This document shows positions 33,045 to 44,300 of a stretch of 64,000 nt of DNA, one piece after another. How positions within the stretch are numbered: the first letter of the stretch is position 1; every line of letters starts with the position of its first letter. The notes beneath the pieces were generated by a model. That model was not told the origin of the DNA and ran no database searches. It was given only the letters and a program-made list of their open reading frames with translations. Source of the DNA: Lodderomyces elongisporus (lineage: Eukaryota; Ascomycota; Pichiomycetes; Serinales; Debaryomycetaceae); the NCBI RefSeq assembly GCF_030384665.1, contig NC_083677.1, positions 372,001 through 436,000 on the forward strand, written 5' to 3'. A program made the position numbers and the translations under genes.

Positions 33045-36000
33045 TGTTTTAGTAGTTAATTAGACAAATGTATTGTAGTTGTCGAAGCGAGTGACTTTCA
33101 AAAAATAAGAATTATCTAAAGATGATGATTTTTATTATAGAAATGAAGGAGGAGAAAAAAGGAGGAGAAAGACAGAGGTTGGATGTAGAGGAAATAAACA
33201 GGGCTATATATATATTTTTTTTGGAAAAGAGCAAAAAAAAAAAAGAAAAAATTGGAAAATTAAGAGAAATATGGAAAACACAAGATATATTGCTGTAATA
33301 GAGTAATGTAGTATAATTTATTGCGAGTATCGGTGAATCTTCATAGTGATGTTGAAAAAAATGGGTGGTGGAGGTTATTGAGTTGGGGAGCGGAGGGGTG
33401 TGTATGTGTGAAGTATAATGTCTTGTTCTAACCCTGCAATAGTGGTAAAAGCAATATTCGGTAAACCTTTGAACAAGAAATAATAAAATAAAAATAAAAT
33501 TATTGTTAGTGAAGTGGAAAAGTACAATCCCGAGCAGAGACAAACAATTTGTGTTTTTGTGTAAAGCAAAAAAAAAGAACAACTCAATTCCTCGAGAAAA
33601 TTGCAAAAGATACAGAGTATTGATTCTATACAAAGCAAAGCAATGTAATGATAATAATAATAATTGTAATTTTTTGTTTTAATCTATACAATCTTGTGTA
33701 TACAGAACTACTAAAGTGTAAACAACCTCAACGGGAAAGAAACAAAGAAAAAATTTGGATAACAACAACAACAGATGACAAGAAAATTATAATGAGTGAG
33801 AGTGGATAATTACTTAACAAAAGGGAAAGGAAAAGGAAACAATGTGAAAGAAGTAGATGAAACAGAGTCTAGACTTTGTATTCTTTACAAACTTAATAGA
33901 GTAGTGGGAGTTATACAACTCTGTATATTTATATATGGTTGTGACCCTGATCTAAATTATATCCAAGCATCGTGTCAAACTTAAAAACATTAGTGTTTAG
34001 ATATAACCATTTTCAAAAGAGGTAATCGTCTATACTATTTGAGAAAGTAGAGAGAGAGGAAGAGGCGGTGGTGACAGTAGTTGCGGGTGGGAAAATAGCA
34101 ACCAACAATGAAAAAATTATTAAAAGAAACATAAAAACAGTGAGAATCGGTTTCAGTAACCTCTATAAACGGGTCGGGTAGAGTGGTATTGGGTTATGAA
34201 GATATGATGGCATGGTGAAATGTCATTGGTGGAAATACAAAAATTTTCAATAAACAAAAATATATTAATGGATGGATGGATAAATGGATGGAAAAGAATT
34301 GAATACAAAAGTACAAGAAAGAAACAAAACACGAGGTTTTAAAGAGGTATTTGTACAGGCAGACACACAGACACAGACACAAAAATTGTGTATGTGTCTG
34401 TGTTTGTGTGCATGTGTTATACATTGCACAATACATGGCAAATTTCATGTTGAGTAAATCACAGTATGGTATATTCCAATGGTTAATAAATCTTTTTTTT
34501 CTTAGCTTTATTTTTTTTTCTTCTGCCTTGGTAATGTTTGAAAAAGAAAGAAGAATGTGTTACTATACTGTAGGTTTTTTCTTAACGTATGTTCTTTTTT
34601 TAACATATATATATATATTTCCCACTAACAATTTGCATGGACATACATGCCGTATCGGAGGGAAACCAAAGGATAACCCCTTAATTACAAAAGAGAGAAA
34701 GAGAAAGAGAAAGAGAATGTGTGTGTATGATATTTTCTACAATTTGTGAATAAAGCTAGTGTTGAATACTGTTGTAGTTTTTATTATTAAACAGAATTGA
34801 GAAAGAAGCAATTGTATAAAGTAAAGCTTATGAAGTTCTCTTTACTTTGTTTTCGATTTGGTAAATAAATTAATGATTGGTACTAAAGGAGTAACGCCCG
34901 ATAAGTCCCCCTCTTTTCCCCCGCCACCAAGATGAGCAAATATTTTATAACTATTTTTAGAGTAAAATTGGTTAAAAAATAATCTCTAAGTAGTGGTATA
35001 ATATAGTGTATACTGCATATAACTAACCTTCTTGTTTATTTTTGTGTTACTGATGGGATCAGATAACTATCTTTTGTTTTTATTTGCTTCTCCATACTTA
35101 AGTCTTGTATATTGTTATAATAGTTTTTGTGTAACAGGACAAGAAAAATTTATGAGGCTTTTTTTTTCAACACACTCCATTGTACTTTGCACTATATTAT
35201 TGCAATAGTAAACGGTACATAGAATTAGCGTCACGGACAATCAGATAATGCACTTGTCTTGTCTATATTATATTTATTATAACTTTATTCTTCATATATG
35301 TATATGTGTAAACCAAGTTTTGAGTTGACGAATAAGATTTCATATTCACACAGACAGACACAGACACAGAAACACACACAAGGTAGTAAAATGGTATAAA
35401 TATTTAGTAGGTGATTAGTAACATAGCCAAGGTATGGAATATACAAAAAAAAGACAGAGAGAATTGAAAAAAAAAAATAAAGATTGGCTTTATTAGTTAT
35501 TGTTTCATAGTGCAGATGCTCACTTTTTTGTTCTCTCAAGATTATATATTTACTGTATTTATTGTATTTATTGTTGCTTTTCTTTTGTAAGACATACGAA
35601 ATGTTCACAACTCACCGCTTAAACCAACTTGAAAACTAAAACAAACAAACGGAATTGTGAAATAATAAAGAGCGCAAGTCAAAATAAGGCGAAAAAGAAC
35701 TTTAAGAAAACTTTTTTTTTTAAAGAGACACAATAAACCGCATCTAGAAAGCCGATATCTGCTGTTCTGTGCAAAAGCTTAAACTTATTTAATGTTTGTG
35801 ACTCAGAATAGAAATAAAAATAAAAAATATATAATAAGAAAGTAAGAGGTTTAAAATCAAAACCCCTTGCTATCCCCTCCCCGCTTTAAAAAAAATGGTT
35901 TAATAGTGGAAATCTACATTATCAACTAGAAACAACACAGACAGAATACAACAACAAATAGAACATCACCAATTCTCTTTTTTATATACAGTGAGTCTGA

Positions 36001-36302
36001 TCAAAGAGTATTTAGACGTATAGATTCGAGAGCAACTAGTTGCCATAGAATCTGTAAAAAAAAAGTATAGAAGATAATCAATACTGTATTTGGTCCCACA
36101 CTTTAAGTTGTTGATCTCTCATTCTCTTTTTTTAAAAAACAAAAGTATTGATAAGTAGATTGAACCCTTATGCATAATAATTTGTCTTTTAATAGAATAC
36201 TTGGTGTTTCCCATCTACTGCTATAACCTCATAAACATTTACAACACCTATATTTTAGATATATATACTACCTATTTACTAATCTTTCCTTTTTTTAGTC
36301 AC
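33045..36302. promoter_or_regulatory. 3.26-kb upstream region of the Rbt5-like gene
   Basis: No supported gene over more than 3 kb. Frames here are short, AT-rich and lack coding signs. A TATATATATA element at 33205-33215 lies about 160 bp before the CFEM start. Microsatellites: GA-rich near 34050 and 34694-34718, GACACA/CA near 34361-34382 and 35349-35380. The length suggests a large regulatory region or an unannotated non-coding RNA. Confidence 0.5.
33205..33215 (-). promoter_or_regulatory. TATA element of the Rbt5-like gene
   Basis: Alternating TATATATATA about 160 bp upstream of the minus-strand start. There is no ATG between it and the assigned start codon. Confidence 0.45.
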
Positions 36303-36995
36303 TTAAAACAAGAGACTCATTAACAATCCCAAGACAACGGTTCCAATACTACCTGTTGTTTGCAATACACCGAGGTTGGATGTAGATGATTCAGTAGTAG
36401 ATGATGCAGTAGTAGTAGAACTTGTTGTTTCTTCTGAAGCAGCAGCAGAACTATCGTCAGTTGAGCTGCTTTCGTTAGCTCCCACTTCTGTCATAACTGT
36501 ACCATCGGTGCTAACAACTGCATCACCTTCACCAGCAACACTGGCAGGTGCAGTAACCCAACTCATGGCTGTCTTTCCACTGATTGTAGTCACTTCCTTG
36601 GCATTTCCAGCAGCAGTACTCAACATTGTAGAGATGGATGCAGGCATCATCCATGTGTTTGCACCAACAGTTGAGCACAAGGAAGTAGCCAAAAAGGTAG
36701 CACTAGCAACATCCTCACCTTTACAGTTTTCTGCAATACATTGACCAACTAAGCCAGACCATTGTGGCATAACACAGAAACATCCAGTATCCCAGTATGG
36801 ACATGGAGTATTTGAAGTACTATACTTGACACAGTCCTTGGCACAATCTGGCAAGAGGTCAATGATTGGATCAGCAAAACCATTGATGGAAGCAGTCTTG
36901 GGTACTTTGGGGTAAGTTGCATAATTGTCAGCATTGACAAAGACCAAGTAGCAAAAGGTGATTATAGACACCGATAACATTGTGATTGAAACCAT
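36303..36995 (-). CDS. CFEM haem-binding protein, Pga7/Rbt6-like
   Basis: A 230-residue protein with a full architecture. A hydrophobic signal peptide covers residues 1-~22 (ending V-N-A). The CFEM domain (~23-105) has eight cysteines and the W-D-T-G-C haem-ligand aspartate. A Ser/Thr-rich stalk follows, then a GPI-type hydrophobic tail (T-V-V-L-G-L-L-M-S-L-L-F). In Candida such proteins take haem from haemoglobin or from secreted haemophores and pass it to the membrane. The gene is divergent to the Frp1-like gene, the same arrangement as PGA7/FRP1 in C. albicans, which supports the Pga7 assignment over Rbt5. A TATATAAA box (37108-37115, minus) is ~113 bp upstream. Confidence 0.88.
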   Translation of the reverse strand: MVSITMLSVSIITFCYLVFVNADNYATYPKVPKTASINGFADPIIDLLPDCAKDCVKYSTSNTPCPYWDTGCFCVMPQWSGLVGQCIAENCKGEDVASATFLATSLCSTVGANTWMMPASISTMLSTAAGNAKEVTTISGKTAMSWVTAPASVAGEGDAVVSTDGTVMTEVGANESSSTDDSSAAASEETTSSTTTASSTTESSTSNLGVLQTTGSIGTVVLGLLMSLLF

Positions 36996-39645
36996 TTTTT
37001 CTTTTATCTTTATCTTATTTTATATGATGTATTGATATTTGTTTGAATGTGATTTAACTGTGACTTTTGGGATTATAAAAGGTCCTTGACTTGTGGTTTT
37101 TATATTCTTTATATACAATGAGATAAAGAAAAAAAAAAGGAAAAACTGTTGTATTTGCAATGGTTAAGGAACTCTGTCTTATAAAAACCTTGTTCTATCT
37201 CCAATTGGTTAAAAGGATAGGAATTATTTTTCTTCTTTATTTATATAAGGATGTGTTGTATCGGAATAAAAAATAATGACCGAACTGAAAAATTTTTTTT
37301 ACAAAAACGAAAAAGAAGTAAAAGAAGAAAAAGGTGGATTAGTGAAAGAAAAAAAAGAAAACTTTAGAAGTTTAGAAATGGAAGATAAATAATTTTCTTT
37401 TTCTTCAATGTTAGAAGATAAACTCTATGTGGTTAGACAAATGTGTCATTGAATATATAACACCGAGAAAGAGAAAGAGAAAGAGAGTGACATCGGTTAG
37501 TGTGAGTCCATCTACTTGGCTAAACAGGGAGAAAGAAAACAAAAAGGACCCATACTTTAGAAATAACACTTTCTTCAATGTATTGTATTGTATTGCATAA
37601 TTTTCCATATGGTCTATTGAAAACAAAAACACTGCAAAGAATTAAAGAAGAAATATGAAAGAATAAAAAATAGTGTAATTTTAGTCTCGGAAATACCGTT
37701 TGTTTCTTTTTGCCTAACAAGAAGCATGACCAATACCTATCACATACACAAACATACAAAGCACAACAGTAGCCATTAGATGGAATAGATATGATGCGAG
37801 TACTGCATATATATAATAACTAGAGTTGCATACTGTGTACTAAATATGTTTTGTGTAACTTATGTTTCAAGGACTAAAAACGAATACTGAAATTGTTTTC
37901 TCTTTCAAAAAAAAATTGAATGTGGACAAACGGCATTAGTGGATTTTTTAATTTTACAAAATTAAAGAAAAAAAAAAAAAAAGTTACATAAAGAGAAAAC
38001 AAATTTTTTTTTTACTTGGCGACAACGATATTTCCACCAATCAAATTCATTGAATGCGGGGGGTTAGATGGAAGGGAAACAGATAACTGATGCATTTGAG
38101 TAATAGGAAATTTGAAATAAACATCAACTAAAACCTGTTTTCTAAGTTCTTCCTATTTTAAATTTTTACTGTTGTTGTTGCTGTTGTTAGGGCTATTATT
38201 GCAATTACTAGTCGAGGAAATAGAAATAAGCCTCTCTCCAACAACAATACAGGTTCTTCTTTTTTTTTGTTCGGACCACATCTCGTATCGAGTTCATTTT
38301 GGTAAGGAAATAATGATGATTGTGAGTAGGAGGTAATAGTGGTGGTTTCTATAAATTAGCTGAAAGTTGTAAGAATAAAAGAATAAGTGCACACTACTAA
38401 TAACAGAATATATATGTATATATTGAGGTCAGTTACATTGTACATTGTAGGAAGCACAAGTTTTATTAGTAGTTCTTATGTGGATTACTTTGTTACTACA
38501 AAATAATAAATGGGAAGGGGGTGATGGTGATGCCAGAAGAATAGATGGTATGGCAAAGACAAGGAATTTTGATGTGGATTTCTAGATTTCAGTTTACTCT
38601 CACTCTCCATCTCTTTGCTCTCTTTCTCTTTTCTCTTTTTTGTCCTCTCTCAAGTTTCATCAGTATTGTGTGTTGAATAACAGATTTTCCTTTTGTGTTA
38701 CATCCCCCTACCCCCCTCTTCTCCCCCCCCCCCAAAAAAAAATAAAAAGAAAAAAAGAATGAAAAACAGCGGTAACTCCTCCTCTAATATTCCTTCATTT
38801 CAAGAAACCCACTCTCATATTTTATACTCACTTAGTTATTCTATCTTTTTTTGGCTTATTTATCTTTATTCCCCCCGATTTGTTACCATCTTATAAATCA
38901 AAAAGTTTGTTATTACGTCAGATGAACAAAAAAAAAATCTTTTGGCCTATTTGACAAAACTATATACCCATGAAGCATACTTGTAATTTTACATCATACA
39001 TCCTACATCCTACATATCCTGTATCTAATTTATTCTACTTTCTCTTTTACATGTCTTTATCAAGGCATCGAGGTTGTAAAAAAGAAAAAGCAAGAAAGAA
39101 AAGATAATTGCAAATAAATAAATGAAGAATAAAAAAGAGGAGACAGGACTTTCTTTTTCTCTTTTCCTTTCTTCTTCTTCTTCTTCTTCTTCTTCTTCTT
39201 TCTGCCAAGACACCAGTTTATCTATAAAAAAAAAAAAAGGAACAAAACAACTGATTCACTTATAAACTTCCATCTTTGCCCAACATCTTCATCCTTTACC
39301 TGATTTCTTAAGTCTTTGTTTGTGTGTGGGTGCGTGCTTTGCATATATAAATTTCAATTTTTTTATATATATTTATTTTCAATTTCAATTGTTGCACAAA
39401 TAGAAGGATTCAGTGTTCCTCCATTTAGTATTTGAGTTAGTCTTAAATTTTTCTTTTTTTCTTTTTTTTTTTATCTAAACGATCTAGCATTCACATACAT
39501 ATACCCAAGAAACTGACTTGCCCAAAAAAACAAAAAAACAAAAAAAAATAGAGAAGAAAGAAAAATACCTTCTTTTTTTTTTTTCTTCTTCTTCTTCTTC
39601 TTCTTCACCAAGAAACAACAACAACAACAACAAATTACAACAAAA
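36996..39645. promoter_or_regulatory. 2.65-kb shared divergent promoter of the Pga7-like and Frp1-like genes
   Basis: No gene seen. Several AGATAA (GATA-factor) motifs occur, near 37121, 37383, 37409, 38080 and 39099, and CCAAT boxes occur near 37201 and 38036. In C. albicans iron genes are controlled by the GATA factor Sfu1, by Sef1 and by CCAAT-bound Hap43, so these sites are plausible. TATATAAA boxes face both genes (37108-37115 and 39344-39351). An 11-C run lies at 38723-38733 and CTT repeats at 39170-39201 and 39584-39607. A CAA-repeat leader precedes the Frp1-like start. Confidence 0.5.
39344..39351 (+). promoter_or_regulatory. TATA box of the Frp1-like gene
   Basis: TATATAAA about 295 bp upstream of the ATG, leaving room for a long leader containing CTT and CAA repeats. 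Confidence 0.45.
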
Positions 39646-41718
39646 ATGGGTATTCCATTCGACCAGCAATACTTTGTTGAGAAACAACTAAACAACAAAT
39701 ATGAATGGCTAGTATTTGTCATCACCCTAATCCTCCTCGTGCTCCACGGCTTGCTTTTCCACTGGATTCCACTTTATTTAAGAAACAAAAGAAATCCTTC
39801 AACACTATCCAATGTCAAATACTTTAAGTTTTTGCACAAATGGGACATGATGACATCCTGCTGCAAATTGAGGCTATTCAACAGATGGGACTTTTACTAC
39901 CAACCCAGTCTAGTACTCTTTTGCCTAGTATTCACCGGTATGTGCGTTGGTTTCTGCTTTGCTGAAGTCACTTTAATCAACTACCAAGGCTATATGTACC
40001 CCATCTCAAAAAGAATTGGTCGTGTTGGTGTAGGAAACTTACCCATCTTGCTCTGGTCTGTGGCACGCAACGACTGGCTAACCAGAATATCGGGATTCCA
40101 ATTTGATAGATTAGAATTCTTACACAAGTGGCTCTCGAGACTAATGTGGCTATTCATCTCAGTCCACTTATCTTTGGGTACTTACTACTGGCTCTCAATG
40201 AACTTCAAAATCATGATTATGATTCCACCACAAATCTTTGGCTTTATGGCCTATGGCTCATTGGCAATCTTGACTTGGACTTCAACAAAATTTATTAGAA
40301 GATGGGCCTACGATTTCTGGCTAGTACAACATCGAGTATTCGCATTTATCATGCTCTTTATGGCATTCATCCACAACCCAGGCGACCGTGCTGCCGTGTT
40401 GATTGCCGTGCATGGCTTGGTCATTGACCGTGTTGTATCCAAAATTATGTCACATATACACAAATACCACTCACCAACAAAGTGTCGCCTGACATTTGAA
40501 GTATTAGACGAAGATACAATCTTGATGACCATCCCCGTCAAGGACCTGGACTATGTGCCAAACAGATGGTTTAACAAGTTTTTTGGATACAAAAACTGGA
40601 AAGCTGGGCAACACGTTTATATCAACGTTGGCAAGATCAAATGGTTTCAATACCACCCATTTACAATCTCTTCGCTTTCCTCGTCAAATGAAATGAAGTT
40701 GCTTATTCGTGTGCAAAAAGGTTTTACCAAGAACTTGTACAAGTACTTGACTGATATTGACCATAGTGAGCACGACGATGAAACAGTAACTATCCAATCA
40801 ATGTTTGCTGGTCCATATGGAGCAGTGCACCAACCATTTATCTCGTTTGACTCGTGTATATTCTTTGGCGCTGGTTCTGGTGGAGCATTTACATTCCCTG
40901 TATGTCTTGACTTGATGAGACAAATTGAAGAGAAAGATGAAGCTCAAGATTACCTCTTCCGTCCACGCAACCCACACATTAGATTTATATGGACAATAAA
41001 GCGCAAACGCAACATTATCTGGTTTAAATGGATCTTGGATGAATTGATCCCATATGTATTACAAGGCAAGCTCACTATAGACATTTACGTGACGCAGGAA
41101 AATGGAAGCGATGATGATGCACATGTATATGCAATTGACAGTTCAGACGAAAGTTCTTGTGACGGTGATTCTAGGAAAAACTTGCTTAAAAAGGCACAAT
41201 TTACCGTAGTTGAAAAGTCGCAAACACTAACCGGTACAAACACAAATGTAACCAACACCACTTTTGATGAGATTGAACAAGTTACTGAAGTGGAACAACA
41301 GGATCCAGAGCTAAAGAAAGAGCAACCACAACCACAAGAACAACAACAACAGCAACAACAAAAGAAATCGGCTACAGATGGCAAATCTGAACAAGTCTCC
41401 ACACGCATTTCGACAATAAATCGTACATCTTCATCAATGACCATCGACCCAAATAGTACATTTTCAACAAACACCACTACATCCTCTACATCATCCTCAA
41501 CACCTTATAACCTCTACTACGGCCGCCCACATATTGGCCATATAATCAAACAAGATGCCATGAATCTTGTTGCTGACGACCCAAAGAATATCCATAAATC
41601 AATTGCCGTCGCAAGTTGTGGACCACCAGCATTTACAAATATGATTAAACACGAGTGTCAAACCGTAAGAAAGATGAAAAACTCACCAGATGTATATTGC
41701 TACACCGAATCATTCTAA
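39646..41718 (+). CDS. FRP1: ferric reductase-related membrane protein, Frp1-like
   Basis: A 690-residue FRD/NOX-family protein. The multi-pass N-terminal half has the paired haem histidines H160/H174 and H229/H243 (each H-x13-H). The FAD-binding H-P-F-T is at 337-340, the NADPH-binding G-A-G-S-G-G at 408-413, and C-G-P-P-A-F near the C-terminus. So all redox motifs look intact. An unusual low-complexity insert (~500-625; Gln-rich, Ser/Thr-rich) separates the two NADPH elements. The adjacent, divergent CFEM gene suggests the haem-uptake partner described for C. albicans Frp1 rather than a general ferric reductase. The paralogue choice rests on this adjacency and is inference. Confidence 0.85.
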   Translation: MGIPFDQQYFVEKQLNNKYEWLVFVITLILLVLHGLLFHWIPLYLRNKRNPSTLSNVKYFKFLHKWDMMTSCCKLRLFNRWDFYYQPSLVLFCLVFTGMCVGFCFAEVTLINYQGYMYPISKRIGRVGVGNLPILLWSVARNDWLTRISGFQFDRLEFLHKWLSRLMWLFISVHLSLGTYYWLSMNFKIMIMIPPQIFGFMAYGSLAILTWTSTKFIRRWAYDFWLVQHRVFAFIMLFMAFIHNPGDRAAVLIAVHGLVIDRVVSKIMSHIHKYHSPTKCRLTFEVLDEDTILMTIPVKDLDYVPNRWFNKFFGYKNWKAGQHVYINVGKIKWFQYHPFTISSLSSSNEMKLLIRVQKGFTKNLYKYLTDIDHSEHDDETVTIQSMFAGPYGAVHQPFISFDSCIFFGAGSGGAFTFPVCLDLMRQIEEKDEAQDYLFRPRNPHIRFIWTIKRKRNIIWFKWILDELIPYVLQGKLTIDIYVTQENGSDDDAHVYAIDSSDESSCDGDSRKNLLKKAQFTVVEKSQTLTGTNTNVTNTTFDEIEQVTEVEQQDPELKKEQPQPQEQQQQQQQKKSATDGKSEQVSTRISTINRTSSSMTIDPNSTFSTNTTTSSTSSSTPYNLYYGRPHIGHIIKQDAMNLVADDPKNIHKSIAVASCGPPAFTNMIKHECQTVRKMKNSPDVYCYTESF

Positions 41719-42559
41719 ATTTTTTGCCACAAAAAATAGGAAAAACAAAATAAATAAATAAAGAAATAAATAAAATAAACTTATTTTAGCTAGAAAAAAA
41801 AATGAGTTATGGTATAAAGAGCTTGTATATTTAGTTTAGCTATACTTTTCAATAATGAGGTTTGATATGTGATATTTAAATGAAATTTTGATTTGATGAA
41901 AGACAAAGAAAGAAAAGTAAAAGTATACTTTTCAATTTTCAGCAATAACTCTCAAGTAATTATATTTAGGTGGAGTTATCGGGGTATATCGGTTTTATTT
42001 TTATTAATAATTTTTTCTATATTGCATCCTATTATAGTGTGTGAGTGTACATTGGCTAAGTTTTTGTTAGAACATTTTCAAGAAGTTTTCTTAAGGAAGT
42101 AGAAACAAAAAAAAATTTGGGGGTGGGGAGGGGTACTTTAAAAATCCAGAAAACTATGATTCATTTTGCAACCAAAATTTGAAGACGAGGAAAAAAAATA
42201 AAGTGAATAGCGAAAGTCAAATGATTTAGTCATTATATCACGTGACTACAATCACTTTTCATTTCATACACAATTTCCGTATAATCATTATTAATTAATT
42301 AATTTTTATTTTATTTTATTTTTATTCCATTTTTTGGGAAAAAAAAAAGATGAAAACTATCAGAAAAAAATAGAACAACAAAGATATACACACATACATA
42401 GACATATGCATTAATTAGGAACTGAAATTAAAATGAACGCAACAATGCTAGATAGAATTTGCAAAAAAAACTTTGCTTCTTTCTTATTGATTTGTTGTTG
42501 AATTTATGGTTTTTATTTTAGATAGTTTTTTCCTATCTTTCTTTTCTCACTCATTTATA
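41719..42559. other. intergenic region between convergent FRP1-like and MEP2-like genes
   Basis: 841 bp, AT-rich, no convincing gene. It holds a TCACGTGA palindrome near 42238, a TTAATTAATTAATT stretch near 42291 and a short G-rich patch near 42119-42134. Confidence 0.5.
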
Positions 42560-44065
42560 TTACTTTTTAACTGAACTCAGGGAGTTACTGGCAGCACGCG
42601 TGATACCATCAATTGCTTCTGGTTGTGCTTCTAAATCGGCCTCTGGCAAGGGCTCAGCATCTTTGTTTGATGCCGATGCCTTCAATTTCTCCTTGATTGC
42701 ATCTGTAGATCTAATTGGTTCCAACACATATGGGTTTCCATCGGATTCGTTTTCATAGTATGCATATTCACCAATTTGTGCCAAATCAGTTCCCATAATC
42801 TCTTCGTCTTCGTGCAATCTGATTCTCAAGAATGGAATCCTGTCCATCACCAACAACAAGATTGAAGTGACAACAAATGACCATGCAGCAATGGAGACAG
42901 AGCCAGCTAACTGGTAACCCAATTGCACATAATGGTGGCTAAACCAACCACCGTCAATCTCGGTTCCATCAATCATGGCAACGTAATCGGCAGCAAACAA
43001 TGCAGTCATGATGTTTCCACACAATCCACCAATTCCGTGCAATGCCCAAACATCCATACCATCATCGATACCCAAAATGTTCTTCAAGTCAACGGCAAAG
43101 TTACAAACGATACCTGGAACAATACCAAACACAATCGAAGTGTAAACTGGAACATAACCTGCTGCAGGAGTAATACCAACTAAACCAGCAATGGCACCAG
43201 TGCACAAACCAACAGTAGACCATTTTCCACCAGTTCTAAAGTAATCAACAAACATCCAGGTCAACCCACCACATGCTGCAGCAATGTTTGTGTTGACACA
43301 TGCATACCATGATCTCATATTTCCATTACCAGTTGAACCACCATTGAATCCAAACCATCCAAACCAAAGGAAAACGGTACCCAACACAATGGATGAGACA
43401 GAGTGTGGCTTATACTTTGGAACTTTACCATTGGTCAATGGGTCATGTCTCTTACCCAACCACAAGGAGTATGCCAAAGCAGCAAAACCAGAGTTTTCGT
43501 GGACTGGACCACCACCAGCAAAATCCAATGCTCCAAGGCTGACCAACCATCCATTCTTACCCCAAGTCCAGTATGCAACTGGCGCATACACTACAGTAAG
43601 CCAAATAAATAAAAACACCATCATTGGGGCCAATCTGGCTCTTTCGCAACCTGCACCAACCATCAAGATGGCAGTCACGGCGGCAAACATACCTTGGTAA
43701 AAGCAAAACAAGATATCTGGCACCGTCAGCACAACTGATGGTGCACCAAGTACATTTCTCAAACAAAAGTTTTGTAATGTTCCCAAGAATTTGGAACCAT
43801 TGTGAGCAAACACCAATGAATAACCCCAAAAGAACCATTGGAAAGCAGTGACACATGCAGCCATCAATGCGGCCCACATCAATGACAATGCATGCTTTTT
43901 TCTTGATAATCCAGAGTAGAGAAGACCAACACCAGGGATCATGATCCAGACTAGCACCGAGGCAGTGCCGATCCATACCATGTCGCCTTGTTCAAATTGT
44001 TCATTGAGGTCGACTTTAAAGACGTCTCCTCCTGTTCCTGTGCCTGTGAATCCCGAGTCAGACAT
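42560..44065 (-). CDS. MEP2: high-affinity ammonium transporter, Mep2-like
   Basis: A 501-residue Amt/Mep/Rh protein with 11 membrane helices. The twin-histidine pore motif is intact: His189 in G-G-G-P-V-H-E-N-S-G and His343 in A-L-H-G-I-G-G. An intact first His is the Mep2 type; Mep1/Mep3 have Glu there. The cytosolic tail carries L-H-E-D-E-E-I-M-G-T-D and V-L-E-P-I-R-S-T, the site where Npr1 kinase phosphorylates Candida Mep2 (here Ser453). It imports ammonium and, in Candida, signals filamentation under nitrogen limitation. The promoter has many GATAAG sites, which predicts Gat1/Gln3 control. A TATA stretch lies ~140 bp upstream. Confidence 0.95.
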   Translation of the reverse strand: MSDSGFTGTGTGGDVFKVDLNEQFEQGDMVWIGTASVLVWIMIPGVGLLYSGLSRKKHALSLMWAALMAACVTAFQWFFWGYSLVFAHNGSKFLGTLQNFCLRNVLGAPSVVLTVPDILFCFYQGMFAAVTAILMVGAGCERARLAPMMVFLFIWLTVVYAPVAYWTWGKNGWLVSLGALDFAGGGPVHENSGFAALAYSLWLGKRHDPLTNGKVPKYKPHSVSSIVLGTVFLWFGWFGFNGGSTGNGNMRSWYACVNTNIAAACGGLTWMFVDYFRTGGKWSTVGLCTGAIAGLVGITPAAGYVPVYTSIVFGIVPGIVCNFAVDLKNILGIDDGMDVWALHGIGGLCGNIMTALFAADYVAMIDGTEIDGGWFSHHYVQLGYQLAGSVSIAAWSFVVTSILLLVMDRIPFLRIRLHEDEEIMGTDLAQIGEYAYYENESDGNPYVLEPIRSTDAIKEKLKASASNKDAEPLPEADLEAQPEAIDGITRAASNSLSSVKK

Positions 44066-44200
44066 TGTTGTGATAACTAAAAATGATTCTTGGATAGAGG
44101 AAGAAGAAGAAGAAGAAGGGGAAAAAAAGAAAAAGGAAAAGAAGAAAGAAGGAAAAGTGGCTGAAGAAGGTTTGGGAAAGATGGAGGGATATGGAAGTCA

Positions 44201-44214
44201 TATATATATATATA
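44201..44214 (-). promoter_or_regulatory. TATA element of MEP2-like gene
   Basis: Alternating TATATATATATATA about 140 bp upstream of the start codon. Confidence 0.4.
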
Positions 44215-44300
44215 CTTGTACTTGTTCTCTACAAGTATATCTTCATATGCAGATGATGAATGGATACAATAGGATTGTAGTGTGTTTACGGTTAAAATCT

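Noticed and set aside
33112..33633. 173-codon frame upstream of the leaderless CFEM gene, considered as a leader exon
   Set aside because: It is T-run driven (Phe/Leu/Ile-rich), carries no signal-peptide-to-CFEM junction, and no AG acceptor exists between the TAA and the conserved CFEM start.
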